This document shows positions 49,281 through 59,002 of a DNA stretch of 64,000 nt, piece after piece; the stretch's first letter is position 1, and each line of letters opens with the position of its first letter. Under the pieces are notes generated by a model that was not told where the DNA came from, searched no databases, and was given only the letters and a program-made list of their open reading frames with translations. Source of the DNA: Puffinus mauretanicus. Lineage: Eukaryota > Chordata > Aves > Procellariiformes > Procellariidae. The stretch lies in NCBI GenBank assembly GCA_023333565.1, contig JAJKFH010000374.1:2232001-2296000 (forward strand), in the 5' to 3' direction. A program made the translations under genes and the position numbers.

Positions 49281-52200
49281 CTTGTATCAGTAGAGGCAGG
49301 ATTTCTCCCAGAGCTATAGGCCATCCCTGCCCTAAGCAAGCAAGGCCAGTAAAGGGGGGGAACAGAAAAACAGGAGCAGACAGAGATGAAGTTCAAAATT
49401 CATAGAGCAGATCAGCAGCAAGAGAGAAGAGAACCAGAACTCCAAACATTGCTTCATGCGCTGCAGTCCATCACGATACAGCAGCAAATTCTGCTAAGCT
49501 ACATGATACCAGCTACAGATAACATAGGGGAAAAACCCTCCCTACTCTTAAGCTGGTACTTAATATCCAAGAAAAATGGCAGAAACAATGTACTCAACCC
49601 AAGAATAAAATTACCTCAACCCTCTAAGCTGGTGACAGTGGTACTAAAGGATGGAGGACACTAGCACTGTGGGAACTTGCCAGCTCTGTGGCTGGAGTCT
49701 GATGTCTTCTACGTAATGCAGGAAGCAGCTACAAGACAAACCTTACCAGCGTCCTTAAATTCTGCCATTGAAGAGCTGCCTGTAAAGGTCAGGTAAGCCT
49801 CTATGGTTACATTGGTCTTGACTTCTCTATATACACAAAGTCCACATTCTACTAAAAACATCTGGGGTCTTGACATAGAAATCACTAGTGGATAACATTC
49901 AGTTAGTATGGCAAACAAAGCAACAAATCCATAAACTCTGGGGTCAGCTCCAGCTCCAGTGCGCATTTCCTGAACTACTTTGGACTTCAGTTCCTTTACT
50001 GAAAGTGCAAGCAAGTTCAATAATGGAACAAATCCATAGAAGAGAGGCCAGAGACCAGAACACAGTCTTTAATACAAAATCTCATTCAACCTGCCCCTAG
50101 AATGATTTTCCTCCACAGAAGCAGTAAGCCATTATGAGTAGGCAGCATTTGGATGCACAGCCTGTGGCAAAAGGCCCCAAAGGATGTTCAGATAGCTGTC
50201 ACTTCTTGGGTACAGGCACAGAAGTATAGAGAGTGGGTCCTCCACAGCACAAGATGATTTGTACAAACTGCGTGTGCAAAAAATATGACACCTTTTTCTT
50301 ACAGGTACACCAATAGCATTGTCACCAGTAAATCAGTGACACTTGCCATAACCCTGCAAGCCAGAAGCTCCCAAGTAACCCTCCCAACAAGGGTGTGCAG
50401 TACTTGAATTTTTTATGGTTTGTTTTGACAATGAAGGTCCTGATCTGGTGATATTCTGCAATATGCAGCTGCCTGGATGACTTCTGATCCTGCACGGTCT
50501 CAGTGCAGGTTCCTGTTTAAGTGCCTGGCTCTTGTCACAGCACAGCAGCAGCTCCTCAGAAAAATGATCCAAGAGTGTCAGCTACTCAGCCAAAAGAAGA
50601 GCAGGAAAGGTCCTAAAGACACCTGGCATCTCATTCAGATAGAGAGAAGTCTCTTCCTCATGTTACTACACAACTAAACTGTGTCCTCAGCAGTGGGCAT
50701 GCACTGAAAAACAACTTAATGAAAGCTATGAATTTTCTCCACTCCAGTCTGGGAATTACGTCTGATGTGGGAGATGGCTTTCGTTCTCACCCATTCAGCC
50801 CACCCCACCTCTCCAGGTTGCAGGAATTAGTATTCCACAATGGTCTGCACTGCCTGCAGTGCTACCTCATCATGAGGAAAACACCATTTCCTATTAAATA
50901 TATCAGGTCATTTCACCTGGGTTCCTCTATTAAACTCATAAGCAAAAATATTGGTAGGATCATACAGTTTTGTCACGGGGAAGAGCTCTCTGCTTGTATG
51001 GCCACTTCATCACAAACTGGCAAGAAGAGAACCTGGACACTGCAGAAATATTTTAAGCCGAGGTCAACGAAACACTTGTACAGTCCCAGCTACTGGTGCT
51101 AAAACACACATAACACTAATCATATGCAGATACACAACACAAATCTGAACCAATTAGAGAACAGAGTTACATCTTGTTTGTTAGTTTGGCTTTAATTAAG
51201 TTCAGCATCATGTCTTTGTAAGGCATTAGTTTTGTTGGAGGCCTCCACTGTTTTATAATTAACATCCTTTAACTATTTCATGCCCAGTTAGCAGTAACTT
51301 TAAGACAAGGAGATGCTACTCTAGCCTGAGGTTCATTTGGAGACCTTTTTACATTAAACACCATCCCCTAGCTTCGTTACAAGGAACTGTGTCTTTGCAT
51401 GTGAATTTCCCTCTCCATTGGCTGACCTCCCTCTAAGAGGTTTTGTAGTGTCCTCAGGAATTCAGCTAGAAAGCAGTTCCCTGCCTTCTGTCTTCAGTTT
51501 GATACTAGCTTGCAGATGAAGGGGCCCTTTCTGACTTGAATGGCTGAGGAAATTTAACAACAGCTCCACCAGAATCACTCCAGGTTTATTCCAGGGTAAC
51601 TGCAATAACAGTTTGTTACCAGTCCTGTAGGTTATGTAAATAGTCAAAGTCAATAACAGGTCTGCAGCAAACACGCAAGCAACGTAGCTGTCCTCTGACA
51701 CAACAGATGAAGCTTGAGCATATCTGAATGAGGATGTCCACAAGAGGGACACGGAGTCATGACTAACATGAAAGAAACACAAACTATGTCTTTGTCCTGA
51801 TACCCTAAAGTCAATGTAAAATGGGCTCAAATCCAGCATATTCCAAATACAACGCTAGGTATCTACACTAATGCCTATAAATGCTTGCAATTTTGCTGTC
51901 ATGCCCAGCAGTATCTGTAGTGGGCACCCTGACTGCAGCCAAGCCTCACCTGCCTCTAAAAGATTGTGTCAGGACTCTCCAACCCAGTATGTTGCAAGAG
52001 AGACTTAAACATGCCAATTCTGACCAAATATCAGGGAGAAAGATGAATGTGTAGCCCTGCATACAGGGTCTGCTATACCTGAGTGTCTAGAGACCCTACA
52101 CTGTCTCCCCACTGCGTGGAACACCCTGAAGATGTGGCTGACCACAAAGACACAAAGAAGAGAGCTGGGTGAGAAGTAAGTTTGCCAAACTGGATCCAAA

Positions 52201-52779
52201 GATCATACAGCTCATCAGAAATCAGAATCCCTCACATTCAACAGCATCTCCTGGCTTCTGTCAAAACAGGGAGCCAAGTCTGCACCTCAGTTACTTGAGC
52301 TGAGCAGCCTAACAGATGTCTTAAACTGATCAAGCCACCAGGACTATGGTGGTATTATTTCAGATGGCATCATTTTGGCACATATAACCTATTGATGGGA
52401 CAGGATGCGCACTCTCTGTCTGGTGCCCATGTCTCTTAGTGCCAAGACAGCAATTTTGCTCAGGCAACAGCAACTCAGATTGTCAGCCTGAAGGCCCTCC
52501 ATTCGGTCCTCAGACTGCTTGGGAAGATGAAAAGCCCTGCAGATGTATCTCATTTTCTAACTTTTCTTACAGCTGAACCCTCCATGAAAGCCAATTGTAG
52601 TGCTTGCCAACTAGAAAAAACACCATATGGAAGTGAATAGATGACAATAAGGAAACTGAAGCCTCTGGGAGAAAGAAAAAAAAAACCCAAAACAAAACCA
52701 AAACAAAACACCCAACGAAAAAACCCAACTCACAAGATTATTGAATAACAGTGGGATATAAGTGGAAAGAGATTGGGAA
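49281..52779. other. Non-coding stretch, no gene recognised
   Basis: Frames of 127 codons (50719-51102 plus), 125 (51462-51839 minus) and 103 (49709-50020 minus) are present. None has a recognised domain. They are separated, lack plausible splice partners and overlap other open frames. The A/C-rich tract 52670-52730 is listed separately. Confidence 0.5.
52670..52730 (-). repeat. A/C-rich low-complexity tract
   Basis: A-runs broken by C or CC (units such as aaaaccaaaac), the complement of the T/G-type tracts at 22602 and 54523. Length-variable low-complexity sequence of avian style. Confidence 0.75.
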
Positions 52780-52830
52780 CATTTCTCTTACACCACTTTT
52801 ACGCCAACATAATTCAATTAGCACTGCTCC
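52780..52830. repeat. Weak CR1/L3-like remnant
   Basis: tctcttacaccacttttacg then ccaacataattcaattagc resembles the ttacacCagttTacaccgac then gtaactcaattgac pattern of LINE 3' near-palindromes. Low confidence. Confidence 0.25.
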
Positions 52831-53679
52831 CTTTGAGCAAAGATTTAGTTCTGCACATACCAGATTTATCATTAGACATTTGTCATGTAACAATGAATTC
52901 ACTTTTTAGTGAATAAGTTCATTTAACCAGTAACATTATGCCTCTCATTTGTAGCTTCCTTTTTTGGACACAACTGCCTGTTGACATTATCCCTTCAATT
53001 TCTATGTTTTCAAACTTTTTAAAAGGACATAAATATTAGAAGACTGTGCATAATCTTATACTTGTGGTACGGAAGGGAAGGAGAGAAAGGTTTCAGTGAC
53101 ATCCAATGTTGCACACTTTTTTGGGATGTATTAAGAACAGATCTCTTGAACAATTTCTCAAACATTATTTCATGTTCTTCACACATTCAAGGTCAAACTA
53201 TGGTCCAGGTTACCGCAGTTGCTTTGGATTTAGACAAACCTGCTGAGATGCTCTGAGTTACTGTAATCCAGACCAAGATTCATTTCAGGACACATTACTT
53301 TCCTCAAGTAGTCCTCTTGTTTTAAAGTATTTCCAGTGAAGCATCTGCTCCATTTCAGGAGAGCAGTTACAATGTGACAATAACATATTTGTAACACCAA
53401 ATGGAACCACTGAAGATTACCTCCCTAATGTCATGATACGCTCACTCTATATGAGGATGTTTGTTAAAAGGGCCAGTCAGCAAATCTGAGCATTTCCCAT
53501 AAATGAGAGAACATGCTGAAAGGAGTACGTATGATGATCTGTGACATTCATTTATAGCTTCGTCTTCTGGCAATCTTCACACAGGCCTGGAGTGCAGAGA
53601 ACTCCTAAAAACACTGCCACCCACTTGGTTTCCAACAACAACAACAAAAAAAATATTAAACTAGCCACTCTCCTTCACT
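52831..53679. other. Non-coding stretch, nothing recognised
   Basis: AT-rich unique sequence. No frame above 64 codons until the LINE-like block begins. Confidence 0.55.
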
Positions 53680-54340
53680 GTGCTCTACACTTGTTTCCCT
53701 TCCCCTCTCACTTTTCCTGCCAGCTTTATCTGCACAAGGCAGAGTCCGATGAGAAGGCATCCCACCCTGAACTCCTAACCTTTTCCTTGAGCCTAATCTG
53801 CTGCCCCATTCTGTCAAAGCTGACCACGTTGCCACCCTCCTTGTCATTTGGACTTCAGTCCAGCTTCAGGGTAGCTGAGTCTTCCTTCCTACATGCACAT
53901 CGCTGCATCCTAATGTCCTTTTCTTCCATAGTTCTGAAGTTCAGTCTTGCCCTTTGTCCATTCCAAAGGAGCGCTAGACTAGACAAGCTCAACTATCTAA
54001 ACTTCTTTCCTGCTATTCTACATCAGCTAAATCTGTTATTCTGCTGCTGGATTAACACCGTTTTTTCCAACCTACTCTGCTTGCATCCCATCCTCTTCGC
54101 CTTGACCAAATCCCTTCATTAGCTTCCCAGCTTCTAGTGCATACCTCTAGAGTCTTCAACTCTGTCCTTCAATGACCATATCCTCCTTTCTAAGATTATG
54201 GGATACAGAAAAAGGAAACAGGTTTAGATCATGCATATAGTATGCGCAATGTTTTCTCCCTCCCAGCGAGGTTCTCTAGTAGTCTTGGGCTGTAAGCTCT
54301 TTGGGAAAGAGGTAGATACCTCTGCATTTGCTGTGGTTGA
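53680..54340 (+). mobile_element. L2-type LINE 3' relic
   Basis: The pyrimidine-rich plus strand contains gaccaaatcccttcattagc then ttcccagcttctagtgcat near 54103-54143, which follows the LINE pattern gaccacatcactcc, cactggcttcccattacttt, cgcat. It ends with gggctgtaagctctttggga then aagagg near 54288-54313, similar to the L2/CR1-like tail gattgtaagctctttggggc then aggga. The long plus-strand frame at 53541-54122 (193 codons) lies in this block. It is best explained by low stop content of the relic, not by a live gene. The element is heavily decayed and the 5' limit is a guess. Confidence 0.4.
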
Positions 54341-55660
54341 TAACAGCTGATTTCGGCCAACCTCTTCGGCTATCCTTTCTGTGAAAGGGATGTTTCACCA
54401 GGGTAATCTCTCTAACATCTTAGATTTTTCCCTTGAAGAACCCAATCTCTCTTTGCTGAGTAACTTTAATCTTGAGTAAGGACTTCAAGGAACTCAATAT
54501 ATCTCACAGGAGGTACCATGACTTTTTTCTTTTTTTTTTTGGTTTTTTTTTTTGTTTGGTTTGGTTTTTTTGTTGGTGTTTTTGTTTGTTTGGTTTTTTT
54601 AACCCTGCACTGGTTTAACACATTATCATTGACTTGACAAGGATTGTTCTTGATTAATTTACTAGTATAAATAAAGCTAAACTATATAAAAAATAAGGCC
54701 TGATTTGCTTCTTACATGGGGTAGTTCTTTAACAATGAGGACCACTGGCATGGGAGCCTTCCACAGTCATACTATTAACTCTCTTACTTTTGGAACAGGC
54801 TGGTCACACTTATGCAGACTGGTGCCAAACAGTACTAACTCTTGAGCCATGCTGAGGAATTGTTTGGGAGAGTGCTAGATGACAAACAGCATGCCAGGGA
54901 CAATGCCAGTAATATAAAGGTACAGATGATTGAGTTCCCATCTCTGAGAACATTTCTAACATGCTTTAGCAAGACATAGACTTAAGGCCTTAAGTGATTT
55001 TCTCCTGCTACCACTGTGTAAGTACCCATGCAAAATAACAGAGAGATAATATCCCCTCTGGACTAACAGCTTAGCCACTGCTGTCATGAATGGTATGGGT
55101 GTGCATGTATACAAACATACACATATAACATTATAGATTCTCTACCTTATAAAGTCATAAGTGCTATGGACTCAGTCATTACATTTGATAAGTTTATGTA
55201 TAAATATTGTACTTTAAAAACAAAACTGTTCAAAAGCAAAGTCCTAAGAGCAGTACATGGATAGGCAGATTAAAGCTATTAAATATACAGAAGCATACAT
55301 TGCCCAGTGATGTGTTAATCCGTGGTCTATAATAAGGCAGCTACTGACAGTGTTCAGGAAGAGCTTACATGGGACTTGGCTGATACGGTTACACTGATGT
55401 TGGAGCCAGCTTTTTGCACTTCCATGCAAAAGGTGATATCTATACAAATGTAGAATATGTAGAAAGCCTTGGTATACCTCACCTGTGACATCAGGTAACC
55501 AGCAACTGAAAATATGTATCATATATTTTAAAGTATTCTCAAACTATGTATTTAGGACAGCACTCTAGCAAATCCTTGCACTTAAAACTTATCCTCCCTT
55601 CCCGCCCCCAAACTATTAATACCAACAGTCAAATGCTGAAGGACAAAAGAACACAGTTTG
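54341..55660. other. Non-coding stretch with T/G tract
   Basis: It contains the T/G-rich tract 54523-54600. The 92-codon minus frame 55244-55522 has no domains. No gene recognised. Confidence 0.55.
54523..54600 (+). repeat. T/G-rich low-complexity tract
   Basis: T-runs broken by G or GG, with units such as ttgtttggtttgg. Same style as 22602-22675, and the complement of 52670-52730. Confidence 0.8.
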
Positions 55661-55735
55661 GCTTCAGTCAGACTGGTGAAAATCTGGAGCAACTCAGCTG
55701 AGGCCAGTGTAACTGAGATCAGAATTTGGCCCAGA
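55661..55735 (+). repeat. CR1/L3-like LINE 3' end
   Basis: gactggtgaaaatctggagc, aactcagctgaggccagtgt, aactgagatcagaatttggc and ccag follow the well-known sauropsid CR1/L3-type end (cactggtgtaaatctggagt, aactccactgaagtcagtgg, agttacaccagtgtaactga, gatcagaatttggccc). At about 75 bp this is the clearest copy of this family in the window. Confidence 0.55.
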
Positions 55736-57994
55736 GTCAACAAACTAAGCCAAATTCATTACCACACTCTTTCCCTACATGTCTGCATATTAAAGAGCAC
55801 ATTTTTTGTTTTGGTTTTTTTTTTTTTTTCTTAAGTGCACATTTCAGCCAGTCTAAAAGTACATTCTGTAATTGTGACAAAAATGCCAACTGACGTAAAG
55901 AAGCTCCACAGATTTAATAATATTTTGCTTGGAAATGGGTGTAGAAATGTACGCATTTTCTAATCCAGTGTGCCTTGGCTCTGAGCTGTAGGAAACACCT
56001 TTCTGAGAAGCACGAAAAAGGAAACTTTTCTCTCACATAGAAAGCTTCAGCAAAGATCTCAGCAATTACAATTATTTTTATCAACTTGGACATTTTCTTC
56101 AGCGCCTGGACGAAGACAATTTAATCAAGATAAACAAACAAAAAGCAGACATAAAAGAGACCAGAAGATTTTAGGCACACTATATCAGTCCAGTGTGAAA
56201 ACCTTTCTTCCCGCCATCTTTTACTGTTATCAATTAAATACTTTCTAGGTCCCAGCCCACTGAGTGTCAAAGTACTGAATGAAATAAAGTCGTTACTTAT
56301 CTGCCTCTTTGGTCTTTTTTCAAGACAAAATGTTAAAAACTTGCCAAGTTCTGCCCCCACGTAAACAAGTTCCTTGCTAGGCAGTCTTGGTCCATATTCA
56401 TGAATGTGGACTGTAAAAAACCTGGGCACAGCTCTGAATTCAAATTAAGCAAGGGGAAGGGGCCATACTCACACAGCTACGAGTGCACCAGATGGAGTGC
56501 AAAAAGCAATAGTGGAAGGGGAAGGATGTCTTCATCCTTTAGCATCACTCATCCCTGTACATTGTGTCATGATCAGACTTTGACTACATTTTCAAGCACT
56601 AAGAGCTATACCAGACAGTTATTTTGGATTCAGACAACAGCAACTAAAATCAGAATCCAGCTCCCACAGCCAGCACACAGTTTTCTTAATAGCAACAGAA
56701 TTATTTAATTATTTAATTTGCCTCTCCAAGAACGAGAGAGGTCATTTATTTCATTTTCTCTTGTGGTGCAGCAAATTCTGGAGGGGGTGATTGGTACCTA
56801 CAGGAATGTCAGATGAGGAAACATTCTGGGGAACCTTCAGAAGAATCAGATTTATGGTCAGTTTGTCTTTTCTACTCTATTCCTTCAGTTTTTCCCATTA
56901 CCTCAAGGACTCGCCCTCCTTATGCGTACACTCTCAGGACCTACGCTCCCAGGACACTCATATACCTCTCCTCTATGCATACTCTGTCCATGCAATAGCT
57001 GTGGATTGCTCCCCTGCTCCTCTCTATCTTCTCCCATGCATCTCCACATATCTCCCTTCCCATCATCAGCTCCCAGTCTGGACCTGGAATGGGAAAGAGG
57101 AGGCATCCAGGTCCGCCCAAGAAAGGAATTGTATCTATGCCAAAGTACCATGGAGCACAGGTAGAGACTGTCACCTTCAAGGTGTGGAGGAAATGGGTAG
57201 TAGAGACACCAACCCATCTACTGTTCTTCAACCCCAACAGCTGCAAAGGCAGAAGGAAATGGACTATTTGCAGCAGTATGCTGTAATTTTTCCTTTCACT
57301 TAGGCAAAGAAGTGATCTGCTGCTCAGTGCAGCTCCTGAAGCACCTATGGCTGAAGCCAGCAGTCAGCCCTATTGTCACGCTTGAGACCATTAGCCCAGC
57401 TCATGCTCATACCGAGGCACATTGACACAGCTGTGGCCTCCAAGTCAGTACTAGTGACTTTTACATTCACTTTAAGGCTGGTCCTCACTGCCAGATGTTC
57501 TCAAAGTGGCTGTGGAGTAAATTAAGTCTGGGCTTAATAAAGCCTATTTATGCTGTCTCATTTAGCAAAGCTCATGTTTATGAGGATTTATTAGGCACTT
57601 AACTACATGAAAGAGGAAAATATTTGCTTGTAATTTCAATTGCTCCGTATGGCTCTCTGACTCAGTGGCCTCTGAAAGCACACAAATATTTTCCAATAAA
57701 CAAAGAACTGGTTCAAACTGCTGCCCATTGAAACAGAGAGACTGAACACAAACAGATTTGATTCATAAACTTTTTTTTCCAAAAAACTGGAACATTCCCA
57801 ACTTTTTTTTTTACCGTAATGTGACAAAAGTCTTCAGTTTGGATATCTACACAGGGCAATGACTCCTTCAGTCCTCAGGGAGCAAGTGACTTAACTAGAG
57901 AGTGAAACACAGCATAAAGCTTGCTCCTATAATAACCTAAAAGCACAACAGCACATGGTCATCATTTTGACTCTTGCTATTAACCACCTTCAGC
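55736..57994. other. Non-coding stretch, no gene recognised
   Basis: It includes a T-run at 55815-55829 and a weak MIR-like piece (56448-56500). The segment 56790-57305 is open in five or more overlapping frames on both strands, the longest with 170 codons (56791-57303 plus). Openness in many frames at once points to stop-poor composition rather than selection on one protein. The AT-rich block 57530-57630 has homeodomain-type cores but no strong cluster. Confidence 0.5.
56448..56500 (-). repeat. Weak MIR-like fragment
   Basis: gccatactcacacagctacg then agtgcaccaga resembles the reverse complement of MIR (gcccaaggtcacacagctag then taagtggcaga). Neighbouring blocks are not recognisable. Confidence 0.3.
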
Positions 57995-58055
57995 GAAGAT
58001 TGAACCAGAGATTTCTTGCATGCGAGCATCTTCCAGACTGAATCCAGGTGCAGAA
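57995..58055 (-). repeat. tRNA-like relic (tRNA-derived SINE or tRNA pseudogene)
   Basis: On the minus strand the string ctctggttcaatcttcgc contains an intact B-box-like core (ggttcaatc), preceded by gatgctcgcatgcaagaaat, which resembles the anticodon-arm region of alanine-type tRNA genes (gcgcatgctttgcatgtatg). The T-stem pairs poorly and the acceptor and D arms are not recognisable, so this is not a functional tRNA. It may be the head of an old tRNA-derived SINE. Confidence 0.35.
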
Positions 58056-58139
58056 CTATTAGCAAGTGATTTTCCTTTGTAGGTTAAATTTATATACATA
58101 TGCACCCACATGCACAGGACCCAAAGAACTTTCAATAGC

Positions 58140-58460
58140 AGAGAACAACTGGAAATCATAAAACCAAGCAATAATTAAATAACTGAGTCACTGTGCCAGA
58201 TTAGTGACTAGGCTGAATAGGCAAAAATCAATGGAGACAAACAAACTGTGCCCGTCTGCACCACGAACGATGTGTTTCATTATCATTAACGCTCCTTGTT
58301 TCTTTGTCAACAGTGACTACAGCAGTTTAGTCAACAATTGCTATTGGCTTTCATTTTCCAAGTTGTCCAAAAGCTTTTTAGCATGTTGTCAGCTGGGCTA
58401 ATTTCTCCTATTTATTATGCAAATAATTTTCTAATTGTTCTTGCTTTGTAGCTAGTTCTC
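58140..58460. promoter_or_regulatory. POU/homeodomain/AP-1 motif block (best candidate enhancer)
   Basis: Non-repetitive AT-rich sequence with an unusual motif collection: ataattaaataactgagtca (AP-1/MAF-type tgagtca near 58185), cattatcattaacg near 58278, ctttgtcaacag near 58303, an inverted CCAAT box (attgg) near 58343, and an exact POU octamer atgcaaat at 58427-58434 followed by aattttctaattg. The order and density are typical of vertebrate developmental enhancers and conserved non-coding elements. Only motif presence is seen; conservation and activity are inferred. Confidence 0.35.
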
Positions 58461-58974
58461 TACATCTCCCTTCTGACTACAGAACAGCCAAGGCACAAGC
58501 CAAAACGTCAAACTATTTGTAGGCTGGCATACTGAATTGTAAGTATGAAGTATCATCAAGCAGAACTCGTGGTCTTGAACTAGTATTTGTAGGTATTCAT
58601 GCTGGACTGTATCTTCTCCTCCACTCCCTATATTTTTGTATATTCCCCTCTCAATACACCTTGAAATTTTCATTTAAGGCCACTGGAACTAGTCCAAGAA
58701 GAGACTCAAAGTCAGACTCCATCCAGTTTTCCAAGAGAATCACTCTTAATTTGGGGGGGATGTGGGGAGGTGGGTGTTGTCTGTTGTTTTTTAAAATAAT
58801 AATTTAATTACTTTGGGATGTCTTTCAGACTTAAAAATCACTGCCAATAGAAGAATCATATACCAATATACAAATTGAGATGAAAGTATGAAGTGTTAAA
58901 TTTTATTCAGAGACTATTCATTGTATTATATCTAGGGGATCCCAATATAAGCAGAACTCCTCTGGAAATGGATC

Positions 58975-59002
58975 AAGTCAAGTCAAGTAAGTGACTTGAC
59001 TT
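58975..59002. other. 10-bp perfect inverted repeat
   Basis: Arms aagtcaagtc (58975-58984) and gacttgactt (58993-59002) with an 8-base spacer aagtaagt. The left arm is also part of a caagt tandem triplicate, so slippage could have made it. No gene flanks it. Confidence 0.85.

Noticed and set aside
49709..50020. 103-codon minus-strand frame with a fairly protein-like composition
   Set aside because: No family resemblance, no splice partners and an overlapping plus-strand frame. Chance is the simpler explanation.
53541..54122. 193-codon plus-strand frame, the longest in the window, as a gene
   Set aside because: It lies mostly inside a pyrimidine-rich, LINE-like block. The translation is low in charge pattern and rich in Leu, Ser and Phe, and no domain or splice context is seen.
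56791..57303. 170-codon plus-strand frame as a gene
   Set aside because: At least five overlapping frames on both strands are open over the same bases, which points to stop-poor composition. No domain is recognised.
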